Shown: positions 1 through 10,100, counted from the first letter of the stretch. The stretch: 44,973 nt of DNA from Planctomycetota bacterium (GCA_024226535.1 JAAELP010000002.1:1-44973); one strand, 5' to 3'. Translations and numbers: made by a program. Notes: a model not told the origin generated them from the letters alone.

Positions 1-557
1 AACGGCTTCAACTTCACTTCGCCGTCCGCAATTGCCTGGGACCACCTCGTCCAATGCTCTACCAATCGCTTCGACTGTTCCACCCCGTATCCTGCGTCGC
101 GAAGGACGTCTGCGGCTTTCTCCCATGTCGTGACGTCGAGCTTCATCTTACTGATCGCCCGGGCCACCTCGTGATCAGGCACGCCGGCGGGCTCCGCGAG
201 GAAGTACCCCGGTCGCCCCTGGCCGCTCTCATTCTGCATCCAGGAGCGCACGATCCTCAAACCAGCAGTCGCAGGATCCCTGACAAAGCGCTGATGGCAC
301 ACTACTTCCAGTCTCAGTCCGGCAAGATCCTCCGGCGACAGCAGCGTGAACAGACGTCCATCAAGGACGTTCGAGATCGACTCTACTAGCTGCGGCCGCT
401 CGTCGTCGATCGAGTCCTTCGACAGGAGATCGTCAAGACGCAAGCGTGCCAAGATGGCCTGCCTCATTCGGGCGGCGTCGCCACCAGTTGCTCGGTCGAG
501 CGCGCTGAGAACACCCGGCTGCCTCAGATTGTCGTAGATCGAGCCAGAGAACCGCAT
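1..557 (-). CDS. Hypothetical protein, C-terminus beyond left edge
   Basis: The minus strand is open from an ATG at 557 to the window edge, 185 codons without a stop. The start has a strong ribosome binding site, AGGAGG, seven bases upstream. The visible protein begins MRFSGSIYDNLRQPGVL and is hydrophilic, with many Asp, Arg and Leu and no membrane segment or signal peptide. I do not recognise the family. A run of helix-like sequence (residues about 25-75) is followed by a segment with several Gly and Pro and then another helical part. Codon use (AGG, TTG, CTA, GTA, CGA) is looser than in the glycan genes further right, consistent with an accessory region. The neighbours, a small membrane protein and a DUF2971 protein, do not tell its function. 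Confidence 0.7.
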   Translation of the reverse strand, partial: MRFSGSIYDNLRQPGVLSALDRATGGDAARMRQAILARLRLDDLLSKDSIDDERPQLVESISNVLDGRLFTLLSPEDLAGLRLEVVCHQRFVRDPATAGLRIVRSWMQNESGQGRPGYFLAEPAGVPDHEVARAISKMKLDVTTWEKAADVLRDAGYGVEQSKRLVEHWTRWSQAIADGEVKLKP

Positions 558-1035
558 TGCGCCGCCTCCTGGATTTGCCGACCTCCGACGGTGATTGCCA
601 ACAGGCAAACCCGAGCGACTGGGGGGCACAAGGGGAGCCACAGCAAGCTGGGCGGGGCTCGTGTGATCCTCAGCACTCACTCACAAACCGCTTGTCCGCG
701 CCGCGGGTCAGCACCATGATGCTATGCATCTCCGCCACTTCGCGTCGTTGTACGGTTCACGTATGACCGTCGGGCAAGCGAATCGCTAGAGCAATCGCGG
801 GCGCGATCCGATCCGGGACTTGATGCGGCCGATCGCGGCGACCCCAGACTGGGGCAAGCAGCGGAGGGGGTGGCGAACGCTCCGCGCGGCGGCGCTCCGA
901 GCGCGGAGTCTGGCTGCACGATAGGATGGGCGTTGGTGCGCTCTCGGGCTCAGCATCGCGCTCGCAAAAACGCCTTACGCCCGACTGTTGGGAGGGCGAG
1001 AGCAATCGAAGAGTATGCGATAAGGGGATGTTCCG
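558..1035. other. Intergenic stretch between divergent genes
   Basis: About 480 bases with no supportable gene. It must hold the promoters of the leftward gene ending at the edge and the rightward membrane protein gene. It contains a small hairpin (TTGCC, loop AACA, GGCAA, near 597) and the first copy of an imperfect direct repeat (808-842). Read in one frame the repeat encodes a short stretch resembling a stretch encoded by the second copy, so it may be gene debris. Confidence 0.6.
808..842. repeat. Imperfect direct repeat, copy 1
   Basis: Two blocks, CCGATCCGGGA (808-818) and GGCCGATCGCGGCGAC (827-842), recur in the same order at 1455-1465 and 1477-1492. The spacing between blocks is 8 bases here and 11 in the other copy, a difference of three. 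In one frame both copies encode a similar peptide, DPIRDLMRPIAATPDW here and DPIREHAVRPIAATMTW in the second. The copies bracket the small membrane protein gene. Confidence 0.6.
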
Positions 1036-1380
1036 ATGGATGCAGTCTCATGGACAATCATGATCGCGTCAGGAGTGGTAGCTGCGCTGATCGTCTTCTC
1101 CAGTCGGCATGGTCTGCGCATCGGTAGCACAGCAATTTTCCGAGGGTCTGGACGACCCGTAGAAATGGCGCAGACCTTGCTGAGCTCTATCCACATTACA
1201 TCTCAAATGCTCTTCGGTCTCCTGGCTGTCGCCCTTGTCTGCTTGCTAATGGCTGAGAAGATCGTCTCGACGGAAGCAGGACTGCCGCTGCTGTCCGCTG
1301 TCGTCGGCTACCTACTCGGCAAGGGGTTCAAGGATGTGAGCAGCGCACGGAGTGAAGCCCCACCAGAATCCGGTCAGTGA
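1036..1380 (+). CDS. Small membrane protein, unknown function
   Basis: A 114-residue protein with hydrophobic segments at about residues 5-22 (start of the chain), 53-72 and 80-96, so two or three membrane helices, and a short polar tail ending in ESGQ. The start ATG has AAGGGG about eight bases upstream. The protein matches no family I recognise. It sits between two copies of an imperfect direct repeat and upstream of the DUF2971 gene, with 187 bases between its stop and the start chosen for that gene. Small membrane proteins next to uncharacterised soluble proteins are common in accessory or defence-type regions, but nothing here proves such a role. Confidence 0.65.
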   Translation: MDAVSWTIMIASGVVAALIVFSSRHGLRIGSTAIFRGSGRPVEMAQTLLSSIHITSQMLFGLLAVALVCLLMAEKIVSTEAGLPLLSAVVGYLLGKGFKDVSSARSEAPPESGQ

Positions 1381-1454
1381 CGCAATCATCGCAGCAATAC
1401 ACTCGTCCTTGACAGAGCTGGACAGAGTTCCTGCATCTGCGAGCGGCCCGCGAC

Positions 1455-1492
1455 CCGATCCGGGAGCACGCGGTGAGGCCGATCGCGGCGAC
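1455..1492. repeat. Imperfect direct repeat, copy 2
   Basis: Second copy of the repeat described at 808-842. It lies between the membrane protein gene and the DUF2971 gene. A frame that opens after a TGA near 1412 reads SWTEFLHLRAARDPIREHA and onward to a stop at about 1560, protein-like in composition, so this copy may be the tail of a decayed gene. Confidence 0.6.
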
Positions 1493-1567
1493 GATGACTT
1501 GGAGCACCGCAGCGGCGACCATGGGTGCGCGTTGTCTCAACGGCCGTCGGGAGGTACGCTCCCGATA

Positions 1568-2521
1568 ATGCCCCGCGGCGACGAACACTTCCATGAGCAT
1601 GTGCGATCACGAGAAGTAAGTCCACCGACGATCCTCTACAAGTACACGACCGTCGAGACTGCGCGCATCGTCCTCTCGACCGGGAAGCTGCGGTTTCGGT
1701 CCCCGCTCAGCTACAACGATCCGTTCGATTCGCAATGGGACATGACGTGGCCTGCGTCTACTCCTGAGGCGATTGAGTATGAGCGAGCGTTGATCAGACG
1801 TGCACTTTTGGATCCAGGCTCGTGGCCGGACGATGCTGATCCGAAACACCGTCGAGCTATGGCGCGGGAGCGCGAGCGGATCAGGCTGCTACCTGGTGAG
1901 GAACAAGAAGATGCGATCACCGATCTCGTCACGCAGACTGGATCAAGCGGCAAGCCCCCAGAACAGCAGGCCCGGATGCTCGATGACCTCAGGCGTCGCA
2001 TGAGAGTCCTTTGTTTGTCCGAGCGAGACGACTCCATATTGATGTGGTCGCACTACGCAGATCAGCACTGCGGCGTGGCGATCGGATTTGAATCCTCTGC
2101 GATCGAGAATGGTCTCCTACGTCCGCTCGAGCCGGTGCTCTACCGAGACGCACCGCCGTCACTCATTGACCCGCAGCAATGGCATCGGTCGATGATCTTC
2201 GGGCTCGATTGGACCTGGGACTGGGAGGCGATCGGTCGGCAATGGGCGCTGACGAAGCACTCCGACTGGTCGTATGAGAGGGAGTGGCGATTCGCATTAA
2301 TAGCTGCACGGACAACCTTGGGGGATCACGAGGATATCGCCTTCCCCCGCGCTTCGTTGGTTGAACTTGTGTTTGGCTGTCGGACCGATCAAGTGGGAGC
2401 GGCGGAGCTGCAATCGCTCGCTCGTGCCTTCGGTCCCCAAGTAAGCTGTTGGCAAATGTCCGCTCGCCAAGACCGATTCCAAGTGGAACGAGCGGAGATG
2501 ACGTTGTCCCGCAACTCATAG
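1568..2521 (+). CDS. DUF2971 domain protein
   Basis: A 317-residue soluble protein. It shows the hallmarks of DUF2971 (PF11185): an N-terminal LYKYTTVETARIVLSTGKL followed by RSPLSYNDPFDSQ, a central CLSERDDSILMWSHYADQH with GVAIGF just after it, and a late KHSDWSYEREWRF. The biochemical role of the family is unknown; it is often found in variable genomic regions. The same frame is open further upstream to 1352, overlapping the membrane protein gene, but I chose the ATG at 1568 because GGGAGG lies 12 to 13 bases upstream and the conserved domain begins about 20 residues later. Codon use (TTG, CGA, AGA, CTT) differs from the GC-saturated genes to the right, which suggests an acquired segment. 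Confidence 0.85.
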   Translation: MPRGDEHFHEHVRSREVSPPTILYKYTTVETARIVLSTGKLRFRSPLSYNDPFDSQWDMTWPASTPEAIEYERALIRRALLDPGSWPDDADPKHRRAMARERERIRLLPGEEQEDAITDLVTQTGSSGKPPEQQARMLDDLRRRMRVLCLSERDDSILMWSHYADQHCGVAIGFESSAIENGLLRPLEPVLYRDAPPSLIDPQQWHRSMIFGLDWTWDWEAIGRQWALTKHSDWSYEREWRFALIAARTTLGDHEDIAFPRASLVELVFGCRTDQVGAAELQSLARAFGPQVSCWQMSARQDRFQVERAEMTLSRNS

Positions 2522-3424
2522 CGCGTCGCCACGTCAGAGCACTCGCGAGTTGTTGAACGAAGCCGCTGCGCGGCAGCCCTGAATCAGCGCCACCGCCACC
2601 GCGTCTCGAGCCTCGACCGCCGTGTGGTCGTTGTGGGCAAGACCGAAGAAGCCCCTCACGGCCTCTGAGAGCGGTTATCCGAGTTAACCAGAACGCCTTG
2701 TTCACTGGAGAGTCAGAGAGTTTGAAAGCGAGTCTGAAGGGTCGCAGTCGAAACCCTCAAGGTTGCGCCTGCCACCCCTGGCGCGCGTTTGCGAACCGAG
2801 AGTTTTGGCGGCGCGACGGCACTCGTCCGAAACCACCGCACCGTCGGGGATTCCTGCCGATCACCAACGTCTCGCACTCTCCGCCTTCCTTGTTAACCAC
2901 AAACCACCGCATCTTCCGCGGCGGCGTGGAAAGCTCCCCGGTCGAGACGCGAACCACCAACCGAGTGGTTGGCATCCGGCGCTCACCAGGCCGCCCCGAC
3001 AAGGAGCCGAGCCGGCCCCCCGACGCGCCTGCTGCGGACCCGCCGTCCGCCCTCGCCTCTTGCAAGAGCGGCGACATCATGCCGATGACGGTCGATGGAA
3101 GGGGCCACGAGGGCTCCCTATGCGCCGCCGACTCGAGTCGCTGCGGTCCCTGGACCTGGCCGCAGCGATCGTGGCGCCAACGCCGGTGGGTCGACGCGGA
3201 GCAGGCGGCCACGCCCGTGCACCACGACGAGCTGGTCCTGTGCATTCTGGATCAAAGACATGGCCGCGCGCTCGTCCCCCGACACGCGGCCTTGCCCTTT
3301 GGGCAAGACCACGGCACCCGAGGCGGGCAAGACCACGGCACCCGGAGCGGGACCTGGCGCGGCACCCGGAGCAGCACACGAGCGCGCCGGCGCCCGTACA
3401 ATGCGTGGCCCCCGATTCCTCCCC
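2522..3424. other. Long gene-poor stretch before ppx
   Basis: About 900 bases with no gene I can support. Frames that are open here have shadow-type composition. It holds a 5-bp hairpin GCCGC-TGC-GCGGC (2562-2574) just after the DUF2971 gene, a 12-bp perfect palindrome CTCTTGCAAGAG (3057-3068), a hairpin CTTGCCC-TTT-GGGCAAG (3291-3307), a 24-bp tandem repeat (3301-3372) and a possible -10 element TACAAT (3397-3402). Composition changes across it from the lower-GC accessory genes to the GC-rich core, so it may be the edge of an island. Confidence 0.5.
3301..3372. repeat. Three-unit 24-bp tandem repeat
   Basis: Three units with a period of 24 bases: CGGCACCCGAGGC at 3312, and CGGCACCCGGAGC at 3336 and 3360; the first two units also share GGGCAAGACCACGGCACCCG (3301 and 3325). 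The left arm CTTGCCC at 3291-3297 can pair with GGGCAAG of either unit 1 or unit 2. The period is a multiple of three and the repeat lies in frame with ppx, where it would encode GKTTAPEA, GKTTAPGA, GPGAAPGA. It could therefore be an Ala/Pro/Thr linker of an N-terminal extension, or leader structure. Confidence 0.7.
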
Positions 3425-5011
3425 ATGAAGACCGAGCCCGCGCCCACCTCGAGCCGCACGTCGGAGCCCCCTGCCGGGGCGATGAAGCCCGTGGCCGTTA
3501 TCGACATCGGCTCGACTTCGATCCGGGTCGCGATCGCCCAGATCGACGCCGATGGTCGCGTCGCGCCGCTCGAGACCCTCTCCCACCCGGTCAACCTCGG
3601 CAAGGACACGTTCACGCGTGGCTCGATCGAGAAGAGCACCGTGGAGGAGTGCGTGCGCATCCTCCGCAACTACGTCAACGTGCTCCGCGAGTACGGCGTC
3701 GACGGCTCCGAGCGGACACGCGTGGTCGCCACGACCGCGGTGCGCGAAGCGGTCAACTCCCAGTCGTTCCTCGACCGCGTGCTCGTCGCGACCGGACTGC
3801 GGGTGGAGCCGATCGACGAGGCGGAGGCGACCCGACTCACCTACCTCGGCGTGCGCTCCGTCCTCGCATCGGATCCGACCCTCGGCGACGCGCGGGCGCT
3901 CGTGGTCGAGATCGGCGGCGGCAGCACCGAGCTGCTCATGCTCAAGGGCGAGCAGGTCGAGTTCTCGCGGAGCTATCGACTCGGTTCGTTGCGGCTGCGG
4001 AAGATGCTCGAGACGTACCGCGCCCCCGTGACGATCGCCAGCGCCATCATCGACGGACAGATCCGGCGCACGATCGAACAGATCCGACGCGACATCCCGC
4101 ACGACGGCCCGTCGGAGTTGGTCACGCTCGGCGGCGACGTCCGCTTCGCGGCGACGCAGATCCTCGGGGCCGATGACACCGCGGCGATCAGGACGCTTCG
4201 CGTCGACGACGTCGAGCGGCTTGCCCGGCACATGCTCGAGACCCCGGTGGACGAGCTCGTGCAGCGGTATCCCCTGACCTTCCCCGACGCCGAGTCCGTG
4301 GGCCCCGCCCTGCTGGCCAACACGGAGCTTGCCCGCGCCTTCGAGCTGGACCACATCCACCTCACGAGTACGACGCTTCGGGACGGCCTGCTCCAGGAGA
4401 TGGCCGTCGGCGGCGCCTGGACCGAGGCGTTCCGCGAGCAGATCATCCGCTCGGCGATCGACCTCGGTCGCCGGTACGGCTTCAACGAGGCACACGGCCG
4501 TCACACCGCGGAGCTGAGCCGGACGCTCTTCCAGGAGCTTCAGGCCGAGCACCAGCTCGATCACCGCTACGAGTTGATCCTGTACATCGCGGCGCTGCTC
4601 CACGACGTGGGCAACGTCGTGAACAACCGCAGCCACCACAAGCACTCGATGTACCTGATCGAGAACAGCGACCTGTTCGGGCTGGGACGGCAGGACATGT
4701 TGCTCGTGGCGCTCGTCGCCCGGTACCACCGGCGGGCGGCGCCGCGGAGCGCGCACGAGGGGTACGCGGCACTGACGCCGGAGAGCCGGATCGCGGTTGC
4801 CAAGATGGCGGCTCTGCTGCGCGTCGCAGATGCCCTCGATCGCTCCGACAGCCAGCGCATCAAGAACCTCACCTGCCAGAAGCAAGGCGACCGGCTGGTC
4901 ATCCAGATCCAGAACGTCGAGGACGTCTCGCTCGAACAACTTGCCCTCAAGCAGAAGGGCTCGCTCTTCGACGACATCTTCGGCATGACCGTGCTGCTGC
5001 GCCGGGGATGA
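3425..5011 (+). CDS. ppx: Exopolyphosphatase / pppGpp phosphohydrolase family
   Basis: Ppx/GppA family phosphatase, which releases phosphate from polyphosphate or converts pppGpp to ppGpp. From the second Met (3482) the protein reads MKPVAVIDIGSTSIR, the ASKHA phosphate-1 loop. A catalytic-type acidic stretch IDEAEATRLTYLG follows, then the phosphate-2 loop IGGGSTE (about residues 144-150 from 3482). The C-terminal third carries an HD-type helical domain with ALLHDVGNVV and SHHKHS. Length, 509 to 528 residues, matches E. coli Ppx (513). The start is uncertain: neither ATG 3425 nor ATG 3482 has a good ribosome binding site. I chose 3425 because a TACAAT at 3397-3402 would place the transcript start near 3409. 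The frame is open back to 3095 through a repeat. It is followed after 19 bases by ppk1, so the two probably form an operon for polyphosphate turnover. Confidence 0.93.
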   Translation: MKTEPAPTSSRTSEPPAGAMKPVAVIDIGSTSIRVAIAQIDADGRVAPLETLSHPVNLGKDTFTRGSIEKSTVEECVRILRNYVNVLREYGVDGSERTRVVATTAVREAVNSQSFLDRVLVATGLRVEPIDEAEATRLTYLGVRSVLASDPTLGDARALVVEIGGGSTELLMLKGEQVEFSRSYRLGSLRLRKMLETYRAPVTIASAIIDGQIRRTIEQIRRDIPHDGPSELVTLGGDVRFAATQILGADDTAAIRTLRVDDVERLARHMLETPVDELVQRYPLTFPDAESVGPALLANTELARAFELDHIHLTSTTLRDGLLQEMAVGGAWTEAFREQIIRSAIDLGRRYGFNEAHGRHTAELSRTLFQELQAEHQLDHRYELILYIAALLHDVGNVVNNRSHHKHSMYLIENSDLFGLGRQDMLLVALVARYHRRAAPRSAHEGYAALTPESRIAVAKMAALLRVADALDRSDSQRIKNLTCQKQGDRLVIQIQNVEDVSLEQLALKQKGSLFDDIFGMTVLLRRG

Positions 5012-5030
5012 AGACAGGAGCCGTTCGAGC

Positions 5031-7127
5031 ATGACGTCGAAGTACTTCAACCGCGAACTGAGCTGGCTCGAGTTCAACCAGCGCGTGCTGGACGAGGCGC
5101 TCGACGAGTCCATCCCCCTGCTGGAGCGGCTCAAGTTCCTTGCGATCACCAGCTCCAACCTCGACGAGTTCTTCGCGGTACGCGTCGGCGGGCTCCAGAT
5201 GCTCGACGAGCGCGGCGTCACGAAGACCGATCCCGCCGGCATGACGCCGCGGCAGCAGCTCGACGCGATCCGAGCCCGGAATCGCCGCATGACGGACGAG
5301 CGGTACGCGTGCTATCTCGAGCTGGAGCCGGCGCTGGCGGAGGCCGGGCTCCGCTTTCGGCGCCCCGACGACCTCTCGTCGCGGCAGACCACGACCGTCG
5401 AGCAGCTCTTCGAAGAACTGTACGCGGTGGTCACACCCAGGGCGGTCAACGCGACGGCGGAAGCCCCGCTGCTGCGCGACCAGACGATCATCATCGCCGT
5501 GCGTCTCGAGCCCGGACCCGAAGACGACGAGCCCGAGTGCTACGCGTTCATCCCGCTAAGCAGATCGATCGCGCGCTTCGCCACGCTCCCGGCCGAGGCC
5601 GGGTACGAGTGCATCCGGGTGGAGGACGTGATCGGCATGTACGCCGATCGTTTCTTCCCCGGTCGTCGCGTGCTCGAGTCCGTGCCCTTTCGCATCTGTC
5701 GCAACGCCGATCTCACCCTGCGCGAGGACTTCGCCGCCGACCTGCTCGAGGAAATGGAGCTCATCCTCGATCTCCGCCAGGTCAGCGCCTGCGTGCGCCT
5801 GGAAACCTCGGACGCCATCTCCGAGGAGACCCTCGGGTTCCTGAAGCGCGTGCTCGACGTGGACGAGACGCAGGTCGAACGCGTCCCCGGACCGCTCGAC
5901 CTCGCCGCCCTCATGACGCTCGGCGGCCTACCCGGCTTCGACGAGCTGCGGTACAAGCCGTGGGAACCGCAGCCGTCGCCGGCGGTGGACCTCACCATGA
6001 GCATGTTCGACGTGCTCGCGCGACAGGACGTGGTGCTCTACCACCCCTTCAACAGCTTCGAGCCCGTGCTCCGGCTCATTGACGAGGCCGCCGACGACCC
6101 GGACGTCCTCGCCATCAAGCAGACGCTCTATCGCACGAGCCGGGAGAGCCCGATCGTGGCGGCGCTGCGACGCGCCGCGGAGAAGGGCAAGTACGTCACC
6201 GCGCTCGTGGAGCTGAGGGCACGGTTCGACGAGGCCCGCAACATCGAGTGGGCGCGGGACCTGGAGCGGGCCGGCGTGCAGGTGATCTACGGCCTGAAGG
6301 GCCTGAAGACGCACTGCAAGGTGCTGATCATCATCCGGCGCGAGCCGCTGGGGATCCGGCGCTACGTCCACTTCGGGACCGGCAACTACAACGAGAGCAC
6401 GGCGAAGCTGTACACCGACGTGAGCTTCCTGACCTCTGACGAAGACCTCGGCGCCGACGCCACGAAGTTCTTCAACACGATCAACGGCTACGCGCAGGTG
6501 CAGCGATTGCGGAAGCTCGCCGCCGCCCCGATCACGCTGCGCGAGAAGCTGCTGTCGCTCATCGGAGCGGAGAAGGAGCACAAGCGCCAGGGGCACAAGG
6601 CGCACATCATGCTCAAGTGCAACTCGCTCTCGGATCCGAAGATCATCGACGCCCTCTACAAAGCGTCCAAGGCCGGCGTGAAGATCGAAGCGAGCGTGCG
6701 CGGCATCTGCTGCCTCCGGCCGGGCGTGCCCGGCCTCAGCGAGAACATCACCGTCACGAGCATCATCGATCGCTACCTCGAGCACAGCCGGATCTTCTAC
6801 TTCCACCACGGCGGCGACGACCTCGTGCTCATCTCCAGCGCCGACTGCATGTCGCGCAACCTCGACAAGCGCGTCGAGTTGCTCGTGCCCGTGGAGACCC
6901 CGGCGTGCCGCGATCGGCTCGTGGAGATCCTGCACTGCTGCCTGAACGACCCCGCGAAGGCGCGGCGCCTCGATGCCGATGGTGAGTACACCCGTCCCGA
7001 GCCCACCCCGGGCGCCGTCGGAAGCCAGGAAGAGCTGTACCGCCGCGCCTGCGAAAACTCCCGGCAGGCCGATCAGGCCAAGCGGCTGGTCTTCGAGCCG
7101 TACCGCGCGCCGGGAAGTGGAACGTAG
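5031..7127 (+). CDS. ppk1: Polyphosphate kinase 1
   Basis: Polyphosphate kinase transfers the gamma phosphate of ATP reversibly to a growing polyphosphate chain. The 698-residue protein has the family's order: N-terminal FNRELSWLEFNQRVLDEA, the head domain, then the two phospholipase-D-like catalytic domains. The autophosphorylated histidine is H428 in LKTHCK, followed by RYVHFGTGNYNESTAKLYTD, and the second essential histidine is H585 in LEHSRIFYF. Length is typical of PPK1 (about 690). ACAGGAG lies ten bases upstream of the ATG. It follows the ppx-type gene by 19 bases, so synthesis and breakdown are probably co-transcribed. A phosphate-type two-component system lies at the far right of the window but in damaged form. 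Confidence 0.97.
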   Translation: MTSKYFNRELSWLEFNQRVLDEALDESIPLLERLKFLAITSSNLDEFFAVRVGGLQMLDERGVTKTDPAGMTPRQQLDAIRARNRRMTDERYACYLELEPALAEAGLRFRRPDDLSSRQTTTVEQLFEELYAVVTPRAVNATAEAPLLRDQTIIIAVRLEPGPEDDEPECYAFIPLSRSIARFATLPAEAGYECIRVEDVIGMYADRFFPGRRVLESVPFRICRNADLTLREDFAADLLEEMELILDLRQVSACVRLETSDAISEETLGFLKRVLDVDETQVERVPGPLDLAALMTLGGLPGFDELRYKPWEPQPSPAVDLTMSMFDVLARQDVVLYHPFNSFEPVLRLIDEAADDPDVLAIKQTLYRTSRESPIVAALRRAAEKGKYVTALVELRARFDEARNIEWARDLERAGVQVIYGLKGLKTHCKVLIIIRREPLGIRRYVHFGTGNYNESTAKLYTDVSFLTSDEDLGADATKFFNTINGYAQVQRLRKLAAAPITLREKLLSLIGAEKEHKRQGHKAHIMLKCNSLSDPKIIDALYKASKAGVKIEASVRGICCLRPGVPGLSENITVTSIIDRYLEHSRIFYFHHGGDDLVLISSADCMSRNLDKRVELLVPVETPACRDRLVEILHCCLNDPAKARRLDADGEYTRPEPTPGAVGSQEELYRRACENSRQADQAKRLVFEPYRAPGSGT

Positions 7128-7140
7128 TCGAGTCGCAGCT

Positions 7141-10100
7141 TCAGAACCGCACGCTGATTCCGCCCGACAACGCGTGGACCTCGCTCGTGTCGCCGAACAG
7201 TCCTTCGTAGCGCAGGAACGCGGTCATGTTGTCGCGGATGATGCGGGTGAAACCGCCGCCGATGAAGATGCTGTCATCGTCGCGGTTACCGGTGTCCACG
7301 GCGAAGGGTGAGCCGCCGGCGGAGAACGTCGAGGCGATGTCGTCGTTCTCCATGTACTCGTGCTCCCAGCCGAAGTTGAAGTCCAGGAAGTACGGCGACG
7401 TGCCCGCGTCGGGCCGGTAGCTGAGCGTGACGCCGAGGCGGCTTCGGAGTGAGTCCGTATCGCGGTCGGGCACGATGAGGTTCGCGCCGGCGGCGCCGGT
7501 CTCGACGTACCCGTCGTAGTCGAAGTAGCTGTACTGCATCGAGAGCGTCGGCGTCAGGATCCAGGAGTTGTCCAGCTCCAGCTCGATGCCGCCGCCGACG
7601 TAGACCGTCACGTCGTTGCCGTCGTAGTCGCCGATCGCGCTGAGGCCGATCTGGGAGATGTTGCGCTGCTGGTCGTTCGAGCTGAACCCCGCGGTCAGCG
7701 AGCCGTCGAGGTACCAGCCGTCGTTCACCCAGGTGAAGTACGGACCGATCCGATAGGTGTCGATGTCGATGTCGCCGAGGCCGGCGTCCAGCGAGACGTC
7801 GGTGGTCGTGTACCCGAAGACGGCGCCGACGATGAACTCCTTGGAGAAGGTGTAGTCGACGCCCGCCTGCACGCCGTACGTGTCGGCGTCGAAGCCCGTT
7901 CGGGCGAACTCAGTGTCCTGGTCGGTCCAGACGCCGAGCGCGCGAACGTACATGCCCAGCGGATTCTCCGACTCGATCGAGGCCTGGTACGCCGTGTCCT
8001 GGGCGGCGATGGCCGCCGCAAGCAGGGTCGGGCTGTCGACCGCGCTCGCGAGCATGCCCGCCTCCATCGCCACGCGGGTCGCCACGGCGTCGGCCCCGAC
8101 ACGCTTGGACGCGAGGTACGACGCCTGCGTGTTCGTGAACGCGTCAACCGCCTCGAACCCCGCCGTCGCCGCCGCGTTCGTCGCCGCCGGGCTCAACTGC
8201 TTCATCGCCACGTTGACCTCGGCGCTGTTCAACGGGTCGAGCCGCCCGAGCAGGTCCGCGGCGAGGCCGGAGGGATCGGCGTTGGCGATGGGGGTAAGCG
8301 TGTCGAGCGAGCGCCCGACCGCTTGGTTGTTGTTCGTGATCGCCGCCGACTCGTACGCGGTCGGAGCCCGGAACGCCTGGAGGATGTACTCCAGGTCGCC
8401 CTGCTGGAACGCCAGGGCCCGCTGGAGGATGAACGTCATCGTCGCGGACGTCGTCGTGACATCGGCCCCCATGTCCATGACGCCGTTGGCGCCCGCGGCG
8501 CGGAGGACGGAGAATGTCTGCCCGTCGGAGATGAAGCTCGTGGAGGCAATGACGGCCTCGATCGTGCTTCCCGCCGCCAGCGTCGCGTTCCCCGTGACAT
8601 TGAGAAGGTCCGACGTGCCGCTGCCGCCGTCGACGTCCACGGTGAGCGTGCTGCCGGCCTGCTGCACGTAGTTGCCGGTGACGTTGAGCGTGCCGATGAC
8701 GCCGTTGTCGCCGGGCTGGATGCGCCCGCCCATCGCGTTGGTCAACAGGCCACCGACGGTCCCGGTACCGCGGAGCATGCCCGTGTCGTTGACGTTCAGA
8801 TCGCCGGCCACCGAGCCGGTGAGCATGAGCGCGCCGCCGTCGATGTTCGTATCGCCCGCGTACGTGTTGGCGGCGCTCAGCGTGAGGGTACCGGCGCCCG
8901 TCTTGGTCAGGCCGCCGGCGCCCTGGATGACGTTCGCGAAGTCCACGCCGGCAGTGTTCGTAACGTCCATCGTGGAGACGACCGTGAGCGTCGTCGTGCC
9001 CGTGAAGGTCAGGACGTTCACCCCGCCGAGCCCGAGGTCCGCGTTGATCGTGATATCGTTGCCGATCGTGCGGTCACCGCCGAACGGCTGGAGGTTGCCG
9101 TTGGCGTCGATCGTCAGGGAGCCCATGCCGAGGGCCATGTCGTTCCCGAACGCGATCGTGCCGCCGGCACCGGTAATGGACGTCCCACCGGTGTGGTCGT
9201 TCTCACCGCTGAGCACGATGCGCCCGGTGCCGGAGTGAATGAGCGAGCCCGCCCCCGTGATCTTCCCGGAGTACTGGGAGTCGCCCACCTCGTTCACGGT
9301 CAGCGTGTTCGCGCCGAGATCCACGACGCCACCCATGTCGCCGCCGCCGAACAGCGCTCCGATCGTCTCGTCGTTGAGCAGCTCCAACCGCACGGCGGCG
9401 GTGTTCGCGAGCTGGACGTTGGTCGTGTCCTTGATGGCATCGCCATTCTGGAGCTGCACCGTGCCGCCGGCGATCGCGAGCGTCCCGTTGAAGTCGTTCG
9501 TGCCCGACAGCAGGAGCGTGGCCGCGCCATCCTTGGTCAGGAACCCGAGACCGTCGATGTTGCCGGAAAGCTCGAGATCATTGCTGCCCGCGACGGTCAG
9601 GATCCGACCCGGGTCGATGCTGATGGCGGTCCCGACGTTGAGAGCGAGGCTGGTGTCGAGGAAGGAGCTGCCCGACACCGTGAGCGCGCCGGTCCCGAGG
9701 GCGTTCGCGTGCCCGAGCATGAGCGTGCCGCGGCTAAGCTCGGTGCCCCCGGTGTAGCTCATGGAGTTGGAGAGCGTGAGCATGTCGTCGTCGGTCGACA
9801 TGCTCATCTTCAACGCGCCGGCGCCGGTGACGTTCGTCAGAATCAGGTTCGAGCCGCCGGAGACGGTCAGCGTGTTCCCGGCGAGGAGGCCGACGAGGTT
9901 CCCGATCGTCCGTCCGTCGACGTCCGCCTGGAGCGACGCGTCGCCGGTGACCTGCACGAACCCGGTCCCGAACGCCATGTCGTTGCCGGCGACGACGGTG
10001 CCGTTCTGGAGCGACGTCGAACCGGCGAACATCGTGTTCGCGTTGTTGATGATGAGCGTTCCGCTGCCGGTCTTGACCAGGCTCGAACCCGCTCCGCCGC

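Noticed and set aside
2522..2600. Integron attC-like word after the DUF2971 gene (AACGAAGCCGCTGCGCGGC)
   Set aside because: It contains a small hairpin but no paired R and L boxes with a GTTRRRY core, and no similar structure follows the preceding gene.
2700..2775. tRNA-like words (GGGTCGCAG, TCGAAACCC) that could be an island attachment site
   Set aside because: No cloverleaf can be formed and no integrase gene or matching second copy is seen in the window; the resemblance is only to the T-arm.
2757..3245. Leftward open frame of 162 codons in the gap before ppx
   Set aside because: No ribosome binding site, low-complexity composition and no recognisable domain.
3077..5290. Leftward open frame of 737 codons opposite ppx
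   Set aside because: It lies antisense to ppx with typical complementary-strand composition (Arg, Val, Asp, Leu rich) and no family motif; ppx has all its motifs on the other strand.
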